From Paulinella micropora (lineage: Eukaryota; Cercozoa; Imbricatea; Euglyphida), in contig BJOX01000047.1 in the NCBI GenBank assembly GCA_009731375.1, positions 696,815 through 724,497 on the forward strand: a stretch of DNA of 27,683 nucleotides, read 5' to 3'. Shown here one piece after another: positions 1-9,686 of the stretch. The translations under genes were made by a program, and so were the position numbers. The notes under the pieces are model-generated. The model saw only the letters and a list, made by a program, of their open reading frames with translations. It had not been told where the DNA came from and made no database searches. Each line of letters opens with the position of its first letter. Within the stretch, counting starts at the first letter, position 1.

Positions 1-1
1 A

Positions 2-997
2 ATCTGTATTACTAATAGCGATAACTTATGCCTAGCACGAGCAATCGTTGTTGTCAAAGCAAAAATTGAAAAACATCAAAAATACAAAACAATATTAATG
101 GGGAGAAAGATACAGCAGGAAATGGCTGAGTCTTTACACGATGAAGCGAAAGTTATTAAGGATGTGTGTGGGATACAAGAAATTAATACATTCGCTAATC
201 ACATTAAATACAATCTGGTTATTGTCGAATTCCCTGAACAAATAGTTTATAAAACAGAACTACTTGATGCGAACTGCGAACGGCTGACTAACCTTTACAT
301 TCTAAAGAGTGAAGGACATTACGATGCCATAACTAACATGAAGTCTATGCTAGGAAAAAAGAATTTCTGCGAGTTGTGTCTAAGAGGGTATATGGAAAGA
401 CATGCCTGCGACGCCAAATGTAGTATCTGCGAAACCAAGGGATGTAAGGGAATAAACGACAAGAGCCAGTGGAAAGAGTGTGAGAAATGTAATAGAAAGT
501 TTCCAAACACTGAATGCTTCAATAACCACAAGACCACAACCTGCGACATTAAAGCGAAATGCAAATCGTGCGGTCTTAATTACAGAAAGAAAGACATACA
601 TAAATGCGGATATGCGAAATGCCGTAATTGTAAAGAACTGAAACCACTAGAGCACCAATGTGAAATAGTCCAAAAAGAAATCCTACCGCCGTCAGAACAA
701 TACATATTCTTTGACTTTGAAGCGACACAAGACACAGGTGAGCACATTGTTAATCATGCTGAAAGCTTCAAGGTTGTGCTATCAGAGGAAGATTTAGTTA
801 GACCTAGTGAATTATTAAAAACTCATATTGATGAGCATCCCGAAGAGGAAGAACCTAAGGAGCAGTTAGCGGATAAAGTTAAAGAGATAACAAAGGAAAA
901 GAAAAATTCTAATTTATTAAAATCATTAGAGATTAAACCGGAGAACATACAGAGTAGTGCTAGAATAAAAAAGAAAAAAGAAGTGTTAGATTTGTAA
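2..997 (+). CDS. Polinton/Maverick-type DNA polymerase B, N-terminal fragment with aberrant tail (5' partial)
   Basis: The frame is open from position 2 through the ATG at 98 to the stop at 995-997, so the true start probably lies left of the window. Numbering from the ATG at 98, residues about 89-188 form a dense Cys/His region with many CxxC pairs. It is followed by YIFFDFEAT at 202-210, the Exo I motif (D206, E208) of family B polymerases. This order is characteristic of the protein-primed polymerase of Polintons/Mavericks, which replicates the element. After about residue 220 the sequence stops resembling a polymerase: Exo II, Exo III and the polymerase palm motifs are absent, replaced by about 80 charged E/K-rich residues and a stop. 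It is therefore a broken or chimeric remnant that cannot polymerise DNA. Family assignment is by motif recognition; a relative such as a virophage-like polymerase is possible. Confidence 0.75.
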   Translation: MCITNSDNLCLARAIVVVKAKIEKHQKYKTILMGRKIQQEMAESLHDEAKVIKDVCGIQEINTFANHIKYNLVIVEFPEQIVYKTELLDANCERLTNLYILKSEGHYDAITNMKSMLGKKNFCELCLRGYMERHACDAKCSICETKGCKGINDKSQWKECEKCNRKFPNTECFNNHKTTTCDIKAKCKSCGLNYRKKDIHKCGYAKCRNCKELKPLEHQCEIVQKEILPPSEQYIFFDFEATQDTGEHIVNHAESFKVVLSEEDLVRPSELLKTHIDEHPEEEEPKEQLADKVKEITKEKKNSNLLKSLEIKPENIQSSARIKKKKEVLDL

Positions 998-1002
998 TTT
1001 AA

Positions 1003-1344
1003 TTAACCGATAACAGTATATAATGATTTGATACGTTTATCCAATCGTCTGGAAATAGGCATAATATTTTCCCGTACGCGAAATAAACGATATGTGTCGT
1101 CGGTATAACAAACAACGCAGTGCATCATTTCCTGACTAGCCTTAGGAGGTGATTGATAGTTTGTTTGAACAACAGCAACCCTTCCTACTTTGTTATCGTT
1201 GAACAATCTCGCAGTTCCATCGTTCCTGTTGATTGAAGCATAAAATGTTCGAGGCTCCACAATCGTTCCAATAGCCCCTGCTTTCCTCCCTTTCTTCGCT
1301 CCCTTTTTCGCTCCTTTTTTTACACCAACTAAGTCCGCAGGCAT
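1003..1344 (-). CDS. small basic hypothetical protein, convergent with the polymerase remnant
   Basis: This 113-residue frame ends 5 bp from the stop of the polymerase frame, on the opposite strand, a tight convergent arrangement like that in Polintons and DNA viruses. The N-terminus carries a KKGA/KKG repeat (residues about 9-20), a lysine-rich tail that could bind DNA or RNA. The rest is a compact sequence of mixed composition without a motif I recognise. An in-frame stop lies about 30 nt upstream of the ATG, so the start is plausible. I infer that it belongs to the same mobile element from position and AT-rich composition only. Function unknown. Confidence 0.5.
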   Translation of the reverse strand: MPADLVGVKKGAKKGAKKGRKAGAIGTIVEPRTFYASINRNDGTARLFNDNKVGRVAVVQTNYQSPPKASQEMMHCVVCYTDDTYRLFRVRENIMPISRRLDKRIKSLYTVIG

Positions 1345-1813
1345 TTCATCAAAACGGAGAGCAACCTCCTAGATTCAAATACAATATATTAGTAAGCATA
1401 AAATGGCGCAAACATCTACCTCAACTTCGGGGTCATCCACTTGAGGCTCCTCATCAGGTTCCTCGGTAGGTTCTTCCTCCGCAATCGTCTACCCACATAT
1501 CAAAAAGCACAAAAACACATATGTGGGTAGTGCCTGATAGCCGTTCTAATTATTTATATGTATATTATGTGCTTTTTACTAATGTTATTGTTTTTTAACT
1601 ACCAAAAAACAAATGAATTATATTGTCTTATGTGAGTGTGTGTCGTGTTGTTTGAGGAGAGGTGAGCGGGTAGACAGACACCACACAACACAATTAAGAT
1701 GATTTATGAACTTAATTCCATAGTATTACTTCCTTTGTTTTCTATATTGCTTACTTTAGGGACATAGTCAATATATTTCATAAAAGATTAATTAAATGAT
1801 AGTGCTTCTTTTT
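1345..1813. other. intergenic stretch with an acidic frame remnant
   Basis: No complete gene. On the minus strand about 1382-1487 reads as a short E/P/D-rich frame closed by stops on both sides. It looks like the acidic tail of a lost protein or a chance low-complexity frame. The remainder is AT-rich, with a hairpin listed separately. Confidence 0.3.
1489..1530. repeat. 12-bp perfect inverted repeat (hairpin)
   Basis: CTACCCACATAT at 1489-1500 is exactly complementary to 1519-1530, with an 18-nt loop. The loop contains AAAAAGCAC (1502-1510), which itself pairs with GTGCTTTTT at 1569-1577, so two alternative stems overlap. It lies between two minus-strand genes and could act in transcript termination or be a trace of a mobile end; neither is shown. 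Confidence 0.6.
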
Positions 1814-2191
1814 CTATGCAGTCGTGCATCTTTTTGAGAACCTCGCCCTGTATTCTTTTTTATTTTCATTATACCACACCATAAAAATCTTTCTTTCCTT
1901 CTCAATCTTCCTCATCCTCTTCTTTCTCTTCAAATTAAATCGCCTATCGTTCTCCACATTTATGCTTTCGTTATTGAGCTTATCCAACATCCTATCGATT
2001 GCTTCTATTTTTACTTGGTCTGGTTTCTTTCGTTCTACTATCAATTCAATTTCTTTATCCATTTTGTTTATTCTTTCCTCACTTCTTATCTTATACAATT
2101 TGAGGTTTGCTTTACTTTCCTTATTCGTTTCAAATATATCAAGCCAATCCTCTACACTCCTATATTCTAGAGGAATGATGTTCTCACTCAT
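1814..2191 (-). CDS. hypothetical lysine-rich, probably helical protein
   Basis: A 125-residue frame rich in K, E, R and I, with the look of a long alpha-helical or coiled-coil protein (charged residues spaced between I, L and M throughout residues 25-115). A short N-terminal part contains a VEDWLDIFE segment. No family recognised. It sits on the same strand as the 113-aa gene about 470 bp further on, and its AT-rich, AAA/GAA-biased codons match the polymerase remnant, so it is probably another gene of the Polinton-like element. The plus-strand frame across the same interval is a hydrophobic shadow of this helix. Confidence 0.45.
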   Translation of the reverse strand: MSENIIPLEYRSVEDWLDIFETNKESKANLKLYKIRSEERINKMDKEIELIVERKKPDQVKIEAIDRMLDKLNNESINVENDRRFNLKRKKRMRKIEKERKIFMVWYNENKKEYRARFSKRCTTA

Positions 2192-3690
2192 TATAAAACG
2201 ACAGCAGAGTTATTATGCGGGTCTGCGGGTCTGCGGGCAGGCGGGCACACTGCATCATTTTGCCCGCACACTTTTACTGGATGCTGATAATTATTTTTTT
2301 CCTTTTGTTAGTAGAAAAAAAACTTTGATGTTGTCCAAAAAGCTGTCTGCGAGAATTTATCGGTTTTTGGTGGGTGGTGTGGTTTCCTTTTTTTAATTTT
2401 TGGATGGCTCAATTTTTGGCGGATCGGTGTGATTAGTTGCTTTGTGAGGTGGTTGGTGGCTTATGTGATGATACTTTATGGTTTCTTATTTTATTACAAT
2501 GGTTGATGTTAATTATGATTTGTTTTTATGTTTTGAGTTTATTTTTCCGTTTTTCTTGTTGTGGATAACTTTTAAGACTAAGGCTTATTTGCTTATAATT
2601 GCTTTCTGTATTGTTTGTTTGCGAAATGAAGAGGAGAGCCGATAGAGCCGTTTCGTTTCGTCGGCTGTATGCATCCAAATTCTGTCTTAAAGTGGCACCC
2701 TATACTACTCACGTACGTATACACCAACTGCGTACACATTCTTACAAGCATAAGTAATAAACATACATGCTTGCACTGCAACAAGCAGCCATCAATCTGC
2801 CAGTCATTCCAACGTGTTGATGCAATGATTGCGAGGTCAATCAACTGACAGAGGCTGAGACACATATCTAACCAACTAACCACCGCAAATTAGTACCTTG
2901 GGGAAGCGGCATGCAAGTAAAAAGGGCAAAACACAACGAATACCTTCGAAAACATACAGTTGCCCCAACATCACGCTTGCTTCTCGCCCAGACAGCGCAA
3001 AAGAAGTGCGCAGAACTGCAAAACATAGCATCCTACCAGCATATTCCAGCCTCCCGGAACTTCACTTTCCTCACCTTTCCCCCTACCCTGTTCACCCGCC
3101 CGAGCCAGAACCCAGGAACTGAATGGGCAGAAAGATCTGGGTCAAACCCAGAATCCAAAGAATTGGGGTGTAGAACGGGCCTTAATTGTCTGGTGAAAAT
3201 AGACACTCCACAACAACACACAAACTCAGTCTCAAGGTCACGCAAACGCACATCACACACACACACCACACAGACACACGCACAAATTAAGTCAGTCTCA
3301 AGTCAATGCAAACGTAAATATTCTTCCCCTCTCCCTCCCGATCAGCCGGTCGCCCCCACCCAGTCTAATTATGAAAGTTCCCCAGTTCTAAACCATAATT
3401 GGGCACTTTCAAGATTAGTTAAGCAACGCAGCGACAAACTCTTACCACAAGATCGGCAAAACACAGGCAGCTACTGCAACAAGCCCCCCCCCCCCAAATA
3501 AAAAAACAGTTTCCAAATCAACAAAACTGTGGCTAACAAGTACTCTAACAGCGCACGACAGATATCTCAAACACATGAGTAACCACAAACAAAAGACACA
3601 CGCCTTTACGGACAGCAAATATTTAACAGACAGCTGAGCGCGTGTGGTAAGTTGAATTTTCGGAGGAGTAAGTGCTTCCGTCCGCCCGTT
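2192..3690. other. non-coding stretch; small GC hairpin at its left end
   Basis: No convincing gene. At 2216-2247 a short TGCGGGTC-like repeat runs into GCGGGCA (2241-2247), which pairs with TGCCCGC (2261-2267) across a 13-nt loop. The rest changes from T-rich (2280-2600) to A/C-rich sequence (2700-3650) with CA-rich patches around 3245-3290 and a C tract at about 3484-3496. Open frames of up to 196 codons here (for example 2911-3501) show no domain or credible composition and I do not call them. Confidence 0.5.
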
Positions 3691-3698
3691 TGTTAGAC

Positions 3699-4051
3699 TG
3701 TGTGTGTGTGTGTGTGTGTGGGAGATCTCGTGCGTGTGCTACACAACAGCAAGGGCAAAAGCAACAACGACAACTTAACAAGAGTGTGTGTGTGTGAGAG
3801 AGAGAGAGAGAGGTTTTTGGTTGTCAAGTTTGCAGGAGTGATCCAGTTTGTACTGATGTACTGCGCGATACCGTGCGATGTTGCTCAAATCTGAGAAGCA
3901 ATAAGGCATATATGTTCCCATGTTTTCCGTGTTTTCAAATTAATATGTATGCTTCCATTTCACCTTCCATCCATAATACATCCATCCGAACGTGTCAACC
4001 ACACTCAAATCTCTCTATCTAGTACATCCATCCGAGCGTCTCATCCACAGT

Positions 4052-4099
<48 letters not shown>
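3699..4099. repeat. microsatellite cluster (TG)n, (TG)n(AG)n, (TC)n
   Basis: (TG)n runs at 3699-3720. A TG run changes into AG at 3783-3812. (TC)n runs at 4055-4099 with no interruption. The TC tract ends about 90 bp before the first possible ATG of the Crinkler-type gene, so a GAGA-like promoter role is possible but unproven. Confidence 0.85.
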
Positions 4100-4101
<2 letters not shown>

Positions 4102-4191
4102 GTAGTCTGAGAACCCGCGCATCATGCTAGGTCTGAGTGTGTACATTGGGCGCTGTCAGTCTAGAGTGCTCCAAGGGCGGAGGGCGCTGAC

Positions 4192-7100
4192 ATGCACAGG
4201 AAGGACTTTCCATCTGCCCCCTGCACAGCTAGGCCGGGAAGACGGAGGGAGGGCAGGACCAGGCATGTGGTCGATGCTTCTTGTTCTAGCCTTGTCAAAG
4301 AAGCACAAAGTGCTTCTTTGCGTTTGTGTTTGTGTGGAAGGCATCTTCGCGCTCTTGCTGGTACGCGCGGACGGCTGGGCGGCGACGAAGCGGCACTTCG
4401 CACAGTTGCCGGGCAAAGGGCAGCCGAAAGCGTAAATCAACGTTTCCAGTCTTCTCCTGGCTGGCCTCTCTCTGTTAAAATCCGCCGGTTTGGACTCGGG
4501 CCTGATCCGAAGGCAGAACCTGTAGTTGCCGCGCCCCAACCCGAGCAAGAGGTCCAGCTTCAGCAGGCCGAGGCCAAGCGCGACCGATCAAAGGCTGAGC
4601 TCAAGGAGGCCGAGGCCAAGCTCAAGGAGGCCGAGGCCAAGCTCAAGGAGGCCGAGGCCAAGCTCAAGGAGGCCGAGGCCAAGCTCAAGGAGGCCGAGGC
4701 CAAGCTCGAGAAGGCCGAGGCCAAGCTCGAGAAGGCCGAGGCCAATCTTAAGGAGGCCAAGGCAACCGGGACCGAAGAGGATGTGGGACTGGCGAGGCAT
4801 AAAGTGGACTCTGCGCAGAAGGGAGTGGACTCTGCGCAGAAGGGAGTGACCTCTTCGCAGGAGCTCGTTGACGCTTGCACCAAGGGAGTGGACTCTGCGC
4901 AGAAGGGAGTGGACTCTGCGCAGAAGGGAGTGACCTCTTCGCAGGAGCTCGTTGACGCTTGCACCAAGCGATTAGCTTCCTTGCTGAAGGAGCCAGTTGC
5001 AGGTCCTGTAGCGTTCTCCTTTCCTCTGGTCTTGTCTTCTCCTTGATCCATCTTTTTCAAAACGGGTTTTCTCGCTTCTCTTCCTCTCCCTCTCTTCTTC
5101 TTTCTTCTTCTTTCTTCTTTCTTTTATTTTTCTTTCTTTCCTTCCTTCCTTCCTTTCCTTCCTTCTTTCTTTCTTTCTTTCTTTCCTTCGTTCCTTCTTT
5201 CCTTCTTTCCTTCCTTCCTTCCTTCCTTCCTTCCTTTCTTCCTTCCTTCTTCTTCTTCTTCTTCTTCTTCTTCTTCTTCTTCTGCCTGTTGCCCTTGTTC
5301 TTGTTCTGCTTTCTTCTTTCTTCTTTCTTTCTTCTTTGTTCCTTCGTTTTTCTTTCTTCTCCTTTCTTTCTTTCAGAAGAAGGAAGAAGAAGAAGTTCCT
5401 TCGTTTTTCTTTCTTCTCCTTTCTTTCCTTCTTTCAGAAGAAGGAAGAAGAAGAAGAAGAAGAAGAAAGAATTCTCTTCTTTTTTTCTTCTTCTTCTTGA
5501 AGAAGAAAGAATTCTCTTCTTTTTTTCTTTTTTTCTTCTTCTTCTAGAATTCTCTTCTTTTTCTTTCTCTTCTTCTTCTTCAAGAAGACAGAATTCTCTT
5601 ATTCTTTCTTCTTCTTTTCTTCTTCTTCTTTCTTTCTTCTTTCTTCTTCTTCTTCTTCTTCTTCTTCTGAAGAAGAAGAAGAAGAAGAAGAAGAAGAAGA
5701 AAGAGGAAGAGGAGGAGTAGGAGGGGGAAGAAGAAGATGAAGAAGAATGGAGGAGGAAGAAGAAACGAAGAAAGAAGAAGAAAGAAAGAAAGAAAGAAGA
5801 AAGAAAGAAAGAAGGAAGAAAGAAAGAAAGCAGAACAAGAAAGAAGAAAGAAGAAGAAGAAAGAAGAAGAAAGTAAAAGAAGAAAGAATAAGAGAATTCT
5901 GTCTTCTTCTTGAAGAAGAGAAAGAAGAAAAAAAGAAGAGAATTCTAGAAGAAGAAGAGAAGAAAAAAAGAAGAGAATTCTTTCTTCTTCTTCTTCTTCT
6001 TCTTCTTCTTCTTCTTTCTTCTTTCTTGTTCTGCTTTCTTTCTTCTTCTTTCTTCCTTCTTTCTTCTTTCTTTCTTTCTTTCTTTCTTTCTTCTTCTTCT
6101 TTCTTTCTTCTTCCTCCTCTCCTCCTCCTTTCTTCTTCATCTTCTTCTCTTCTTCTTCCCCCTCCTTCTACTCCTCTTCCTCCCTCTCTTCCTCTTTCTT
6201 CTTCCTTCTTTATTCTTTCTATCTTTTTCTTTCTTTTTTCCTTCTTTTTTTTTTTTCTTTTTCTTTTTTTCTTTTTCTTTCTTCTTCTTCTTCTCCTTTT
6301 TTCTCGTTTTCCTTCGTGTCGAAAAGCTTTGACTTGCAGGTTTTTTTTTCTCTCAACGATTGATTTCGTGTTCAGGCTGGACACTCGATTCGGCAGATTC
6401 CGTCTACCAGTTATTTAAAGACAAAGGCTGGGTACCAGAGCAGCTGCCAGCTCCTCTACAGGTCTGGACCTGATTCCTGTTCTCCCTCTGAACGATTGTC
6501 TGTGTTGTGTCCCAGCTGGTGATGACGAGCGTTGCTTTACCTAAACTCCGTCACCGAGAAGATGCGATCCGCCTGCTCTGCGAAACCGTTTCTCAGCGAT
6601 TTGAGAATTACTTGAAAGGACTTCTGGACAAAGAAAAGCAGCCTCACCTGATTTGTTTCGCCACGGCGGGCACGGGCAAGAGTCGTCTGGCGCAGGATGC
6701 CTTACCCTTGCTGCAGAAGTATGTCGAGAACCGAGAGCTGTGCGCGCTGCTGCAGAACTCCGCTGTTTCTGTCCACGTCACCTTCAACGGGGGCACCAAA
6801 GTCGATCTCTGGGATCGGGAGAACGGTGCTCAAGCCGCACTTTCGGCTCGAGTACTAGCATCCTACTTCGGTGTTGAAATAGAGTCGCTGCGTTTCTTGC
6901 GGAGAATCGAGCTGCGCACTGCACTTGACTGTATCCTTCTGGACTTCCGCCGCCGGCGTAGCTTGGCTCAAGACTCACCGGTAGTGTTCTACCTGGCCAT
7001 CGATGACGCGGGTCAGACCCTCTTGAAGGACGTGGAGAATGCCCAAGCTGCGCGATCCTTCCTGAAGGATATCTCCAATGCAGCCGGGAGCTGGCTGCTT

Positions 7101-8389
7101 CGACCGCCACGATCGGTGTTTCCGATCACATTGATAACAGGCACGACTGCGCAGGCGATTGGCAGCATTCTGTCGACTGAGAGCAGCCACCCTTACGTAT
7201 CGCTTCCTGTTCCCCTCCTGCCATTAAACGAGAGTGATGCCATACTGCGTGAGCTTGGCTTGGAGGACTGGGCAAATGATGGCCAGGTGCAGCAACTGTT
7301 GGCGGACATCGGGGGCCTCCCTCGCCTGCTTGAAATTCTTTTCTCCAGTCTTCAGGAACTGGTGGAAAATGGACAACGGCCAACAAATGCGTCGTGGGCA
7401 ACCGTTCAGCGTGCGCTCATGACGTTTGTAAAGCAGCGAACTGGGCACCTCAATGAGGAAGTTGTGCACGCCATTGTGAGAGCGGCACTCACCCGCGAAA
7501 CCGTGACGAATGAGGACGTCGCTCACGGACAACAAACATGGGGCGACTTGGAGAGATGTGGAGCAGTCTTTCTACGAGAGCAGAAGCAAGGAGGCATGGT
7601 TGTGGAGGTGCCGTACCTGATCATTGAGGGAAAAGTGCGAAACCTCAAAAAGCGGCGACTGCCTGACGTTGTCGAGGCCTTGTTTCGCGTGCCCGAGCCG
7701 CGCTTTTGGGAGTGGCGGACTTGGGAAAAGTTCAACGCCCTCTTCGACGGAGCGACGGCATCGTTGTTGGCCCAGCGCGAAGGAGAGGGCTCACAGACCG
7801 TATCGGTTGCTCGCTTCTACCGCGGCGCGCTGGTCGACCCAGCCATTGCCAAGTGGGAGTTTGGCCTCAGTCCCAGGGTCGAGTTCCAGACTTGTGAGAA
7901 GCGCTTCCCCGAGACGAGCACCAGGCCGAGCAACCAAGGGAAGGAATTTTCCTGGCGAGCTGGTGAGGTCTCGGTTATGAATGCGGACGGAGCCAAAGCC
8001 GACCACTTCATGGCTGCGCCGCTGGTAAACTCGTGTGAGGTGCTTGTTCGCTTCGGCCAGGAAAAGTGGAGTCGGGACGTGGGCGCGCGCCCAAGGGTCG
8101 CCCAAGAGCGCATCATACAAGAGAAATCCAAGGTCACTCCCTTAGCCTTGAGTTGGTTCTCGCACATTGTTCACGCTCTTACACTGCTCAACAGATCTTG
8201 GCCGCGGCCGAGACGCTCGGCCCGGGGCACCGCAGCATGGTGGCGTTCTTCACCAACGTCGATGTTCCTCTCGCTCCGGTGCCATTTTGCGCTATTGTCG
8301 GTGGTGAGCAGATGCGGGATTTCTACAGCCAGACCTTCGCTGCCCGCGCGTTTCTGGGTAGGCCGTCGCGGCGGAAGGGAAGCACCTAA
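4192..8389 (+). CDS. Crinkler/RHS-type protein: coiled coil, P-loop NTPase, REase-like C-terminus; exons 4192-5002, 6376-6461, 6516-8132, 8195-8389
   Basis: Proposed join of four exons, about 902 aa; the 5' end is uncertain. Introns 5003-6375, 6462-6515 (54 bp) and 8133-8194 (62 bp) all start AG|GTC, end in AG and keep phase. Exon 1 gives a heptad coiled coil. Exon 2 is a short stretch containing LFKDKGWVPEQLP. Exon 3 carries an NTPase: Walker A ATAGTGKSR (from about 6660), Walker B YLAIDDA (D codons from 7002) and a sensor-like ITLITGTT. The C-terminus has D (in ADHF, about 8000) and QEK (about 8056-8064), the D...QxK pattern of restriction-endonuclease-fold domains, finished in exon 4. This order matches Crinkler-RHS-type proteins, proposed effectors or genome-conflict proteins. 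Without the third splice, the C-terminus runs into a frame of a different, implausible composition. The N-terminal 110 residues look unnatural, and a recognised header domain is not visible, so an upstream exon may be missing. Confidence 0.7.
4597..4965 (+). repeat. coding heptad repeats: 21-bp array, then a tandem 81/84-bp duplication
   Basis: A 21-bp unit coding AKLKEAE-type heptads repeats about nine times to about 4758. Then 4801-4881 and 4882-4965 are near-identical copies coding four heptads (pattern KGVDSAQ, KGVTSSQ, ELVDACT). All unit lengths are multiples of 21 or 3, so the frame and heptad phase survive copy-number change. Confidence 0.9.
5047..6330. repeat. CTT/GAA low-complexity tract with nested inverted repeats (inside intron 1)
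   Basis: Almost pure pyrimidine from 5047 to about 5460, then alternating CTT and GAA blocks to 6330. GAATTC boxes near 5469, 5510, 5546 and 5590 recur inverted near 5900, 5938 and 5974. A GTTCTGCTTTC block near 5301 is inverted near 5826 and direct near 6024. A GAGGAGTAGGAGGGGG block near 5710 is inverted near 6160. Open frames here are mono- or di-residue artefacts (poly-F/S/L, poly-K/E/R). Confidence 0.9.
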
Positions 8390-8432
8390 GGCGCTCCCAT
8401 TCGAGTGGTTTGGGCTTTTAGCGGCGCAAAGC

Positions 8433-8489
8433 TTAACAATATTAACTTTGTAAGGGCAGGACCGGCCCTGAGAAAGTTAATATTGTTAA
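8433..8489. repeat. 17-bp perfect inverted repeat just downstream of the Crinkler-type gene
   Basis: TTAACAATATTAACTTT at 8433-8449 pairs perfectly with 8473-8489. The 23-nt spacer has its own AGGGC/GCCCT stem. It starts 44 bp after the stop codon. The second copy (about 10674-10731) keeps the structure with a one-T insertion at the arm edge and one change in the loop. It may be a transcript 3'-end hairpin or a tiny MITE-like insertion. Confidence 0.75.
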
Positions 8490-9390
8490 TCTAAGGTCTC
8501 GGTGAGTGTGTTACACGTCTCCTCCCAACACCTACCAAAGTGATATCACTTCTTTCATTAATCAAGAAAAATACTGAAGGAAACAATAATCAACGTACAT
8601 TGTGCCTGATGCGCGAGAAGTCTACAGTGAGTGTTGCGCTGAGCCGAACCATCCAGTATAGAAAGCGTAATAACTCGAGTGACTGCCTGTGAGATGACCA
8701 AGCCTGGCAAATATTTATTTTGATTTGGCAAATAATTACCTTTGGCGGAAGTGATACAGTACAGCTGAGGACATTCAAGCGACGTAAATTTTAGCGAAAG
8801 ATTATTAATAGAGTTGAATCCAAATTCTGAATATTTGACACAAAAACGAAATCAAAAGTTACCCAAAATCGAAAAAGTGATCTAAAATCGAAAAAGTTAT
8901 TTCTATTGAGACTTGAATGTCGCTAGCAATACCGTTTCAACTTTCTTTACTTGCACGGAAGCTCATACACAGTGATGTGACAGTATTTTATTAATATCTA
9001 TACTTGTCAATTAATATTCGGCCCGCAGTGCCTCACCCTGGTTAACACTTTTTGTGAGTAACTCCGTCCGTTCGTTCGTTCGTTTGATCGTGAACAGGAC
9101 GCTATTGCAGACGTTTCGTTCAATTTTTCCCTCAATATTATTAATATTATTATAATAAAAAGAATTGAGCAGCCGGACAAGCAAATTATTAATAGAGCAA
9201 TTTAATTTGTGAGTAGCAAGTGCAAAAATATTGATTTCTTTTTTTCTATATTAGTAATATCATGTGACTCAAAAAGCAAGTTATGAACTGTGTCTCCCTC
9301 CCTGTAGAATTTAATTTTTCTCATTTCACTATAATTACTGTGTATTAATACGAATCAAGTGTCAAACTCAGCCAGCGAATTTGAGTTAAG
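8490..9390. other. AT-rich 3' flank without a gene
   Basis: No gene supported. It contains a doubled AAAATCGAAAAAGT motif (about 8868-8901), a short (CGTT)n run near 9065-9085 and AT-only palindromic patches near 9135-9160. The only frames are short. Confidence 0.5.
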
Positions 9391-9557
9391 GGTCAGATTT
9401 CAGATTAGCGGTCAGATTTTAGATTAGTGATCAGAATTAAAATTAGTTCAATTTAACTGTAATATTTCAAGTTCGCAAAAATTATGCAGATTTTGCGGAC
9501 GGATGTAGCAGTTAAATTGAACTAATTTGAATTCTGACTAGTAATCTGAAATCTGGC
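9391..9557. repeat. foldback structure with 49-bp arms, preceded by a 19-bp tandem repeat
   Basis: Arm 9411-9459 is complementary to 9509-9557 with 6 mismatches in 49 (about 88%), loop 49 nt. Inside the loop, CGCAAAA and TTTTGCG can pair again. 9391-9409 and 9410-9428 are near-identical 19-bp tandem copies of a GGTCAGATTT motif. A foldback or MITE-like remnant is the simplest reading. It is repeated in the second copy, near 11633-11799. Confidence 0.65.
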
Positions 9558-9686
9558 AATATGCAAAATTCTAAGAACACTTTATGACTATCAGACGGTT
9601 TCTGTATATGTTTCTGTCTTGCCTGTTTGCAATCAGGAAGTGTATGTGTTTGTGATAGGGTGGAGGTGGTGGTGGGGGGGGGGGGG

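Noticed and set aside
2911-3501. 196-codon plus-strand frame
   Set aside because: S/T/P/Q-rich composition from CA-rich sequence, no domain, overlapping frames equally open.
4959-6418. Several long frames on both strands (up to 261 codons) of poly-F/S/L or poly-K/E/R
   Set aside because: They are translations of the CTT/GAA tract, which lies in intron 1.
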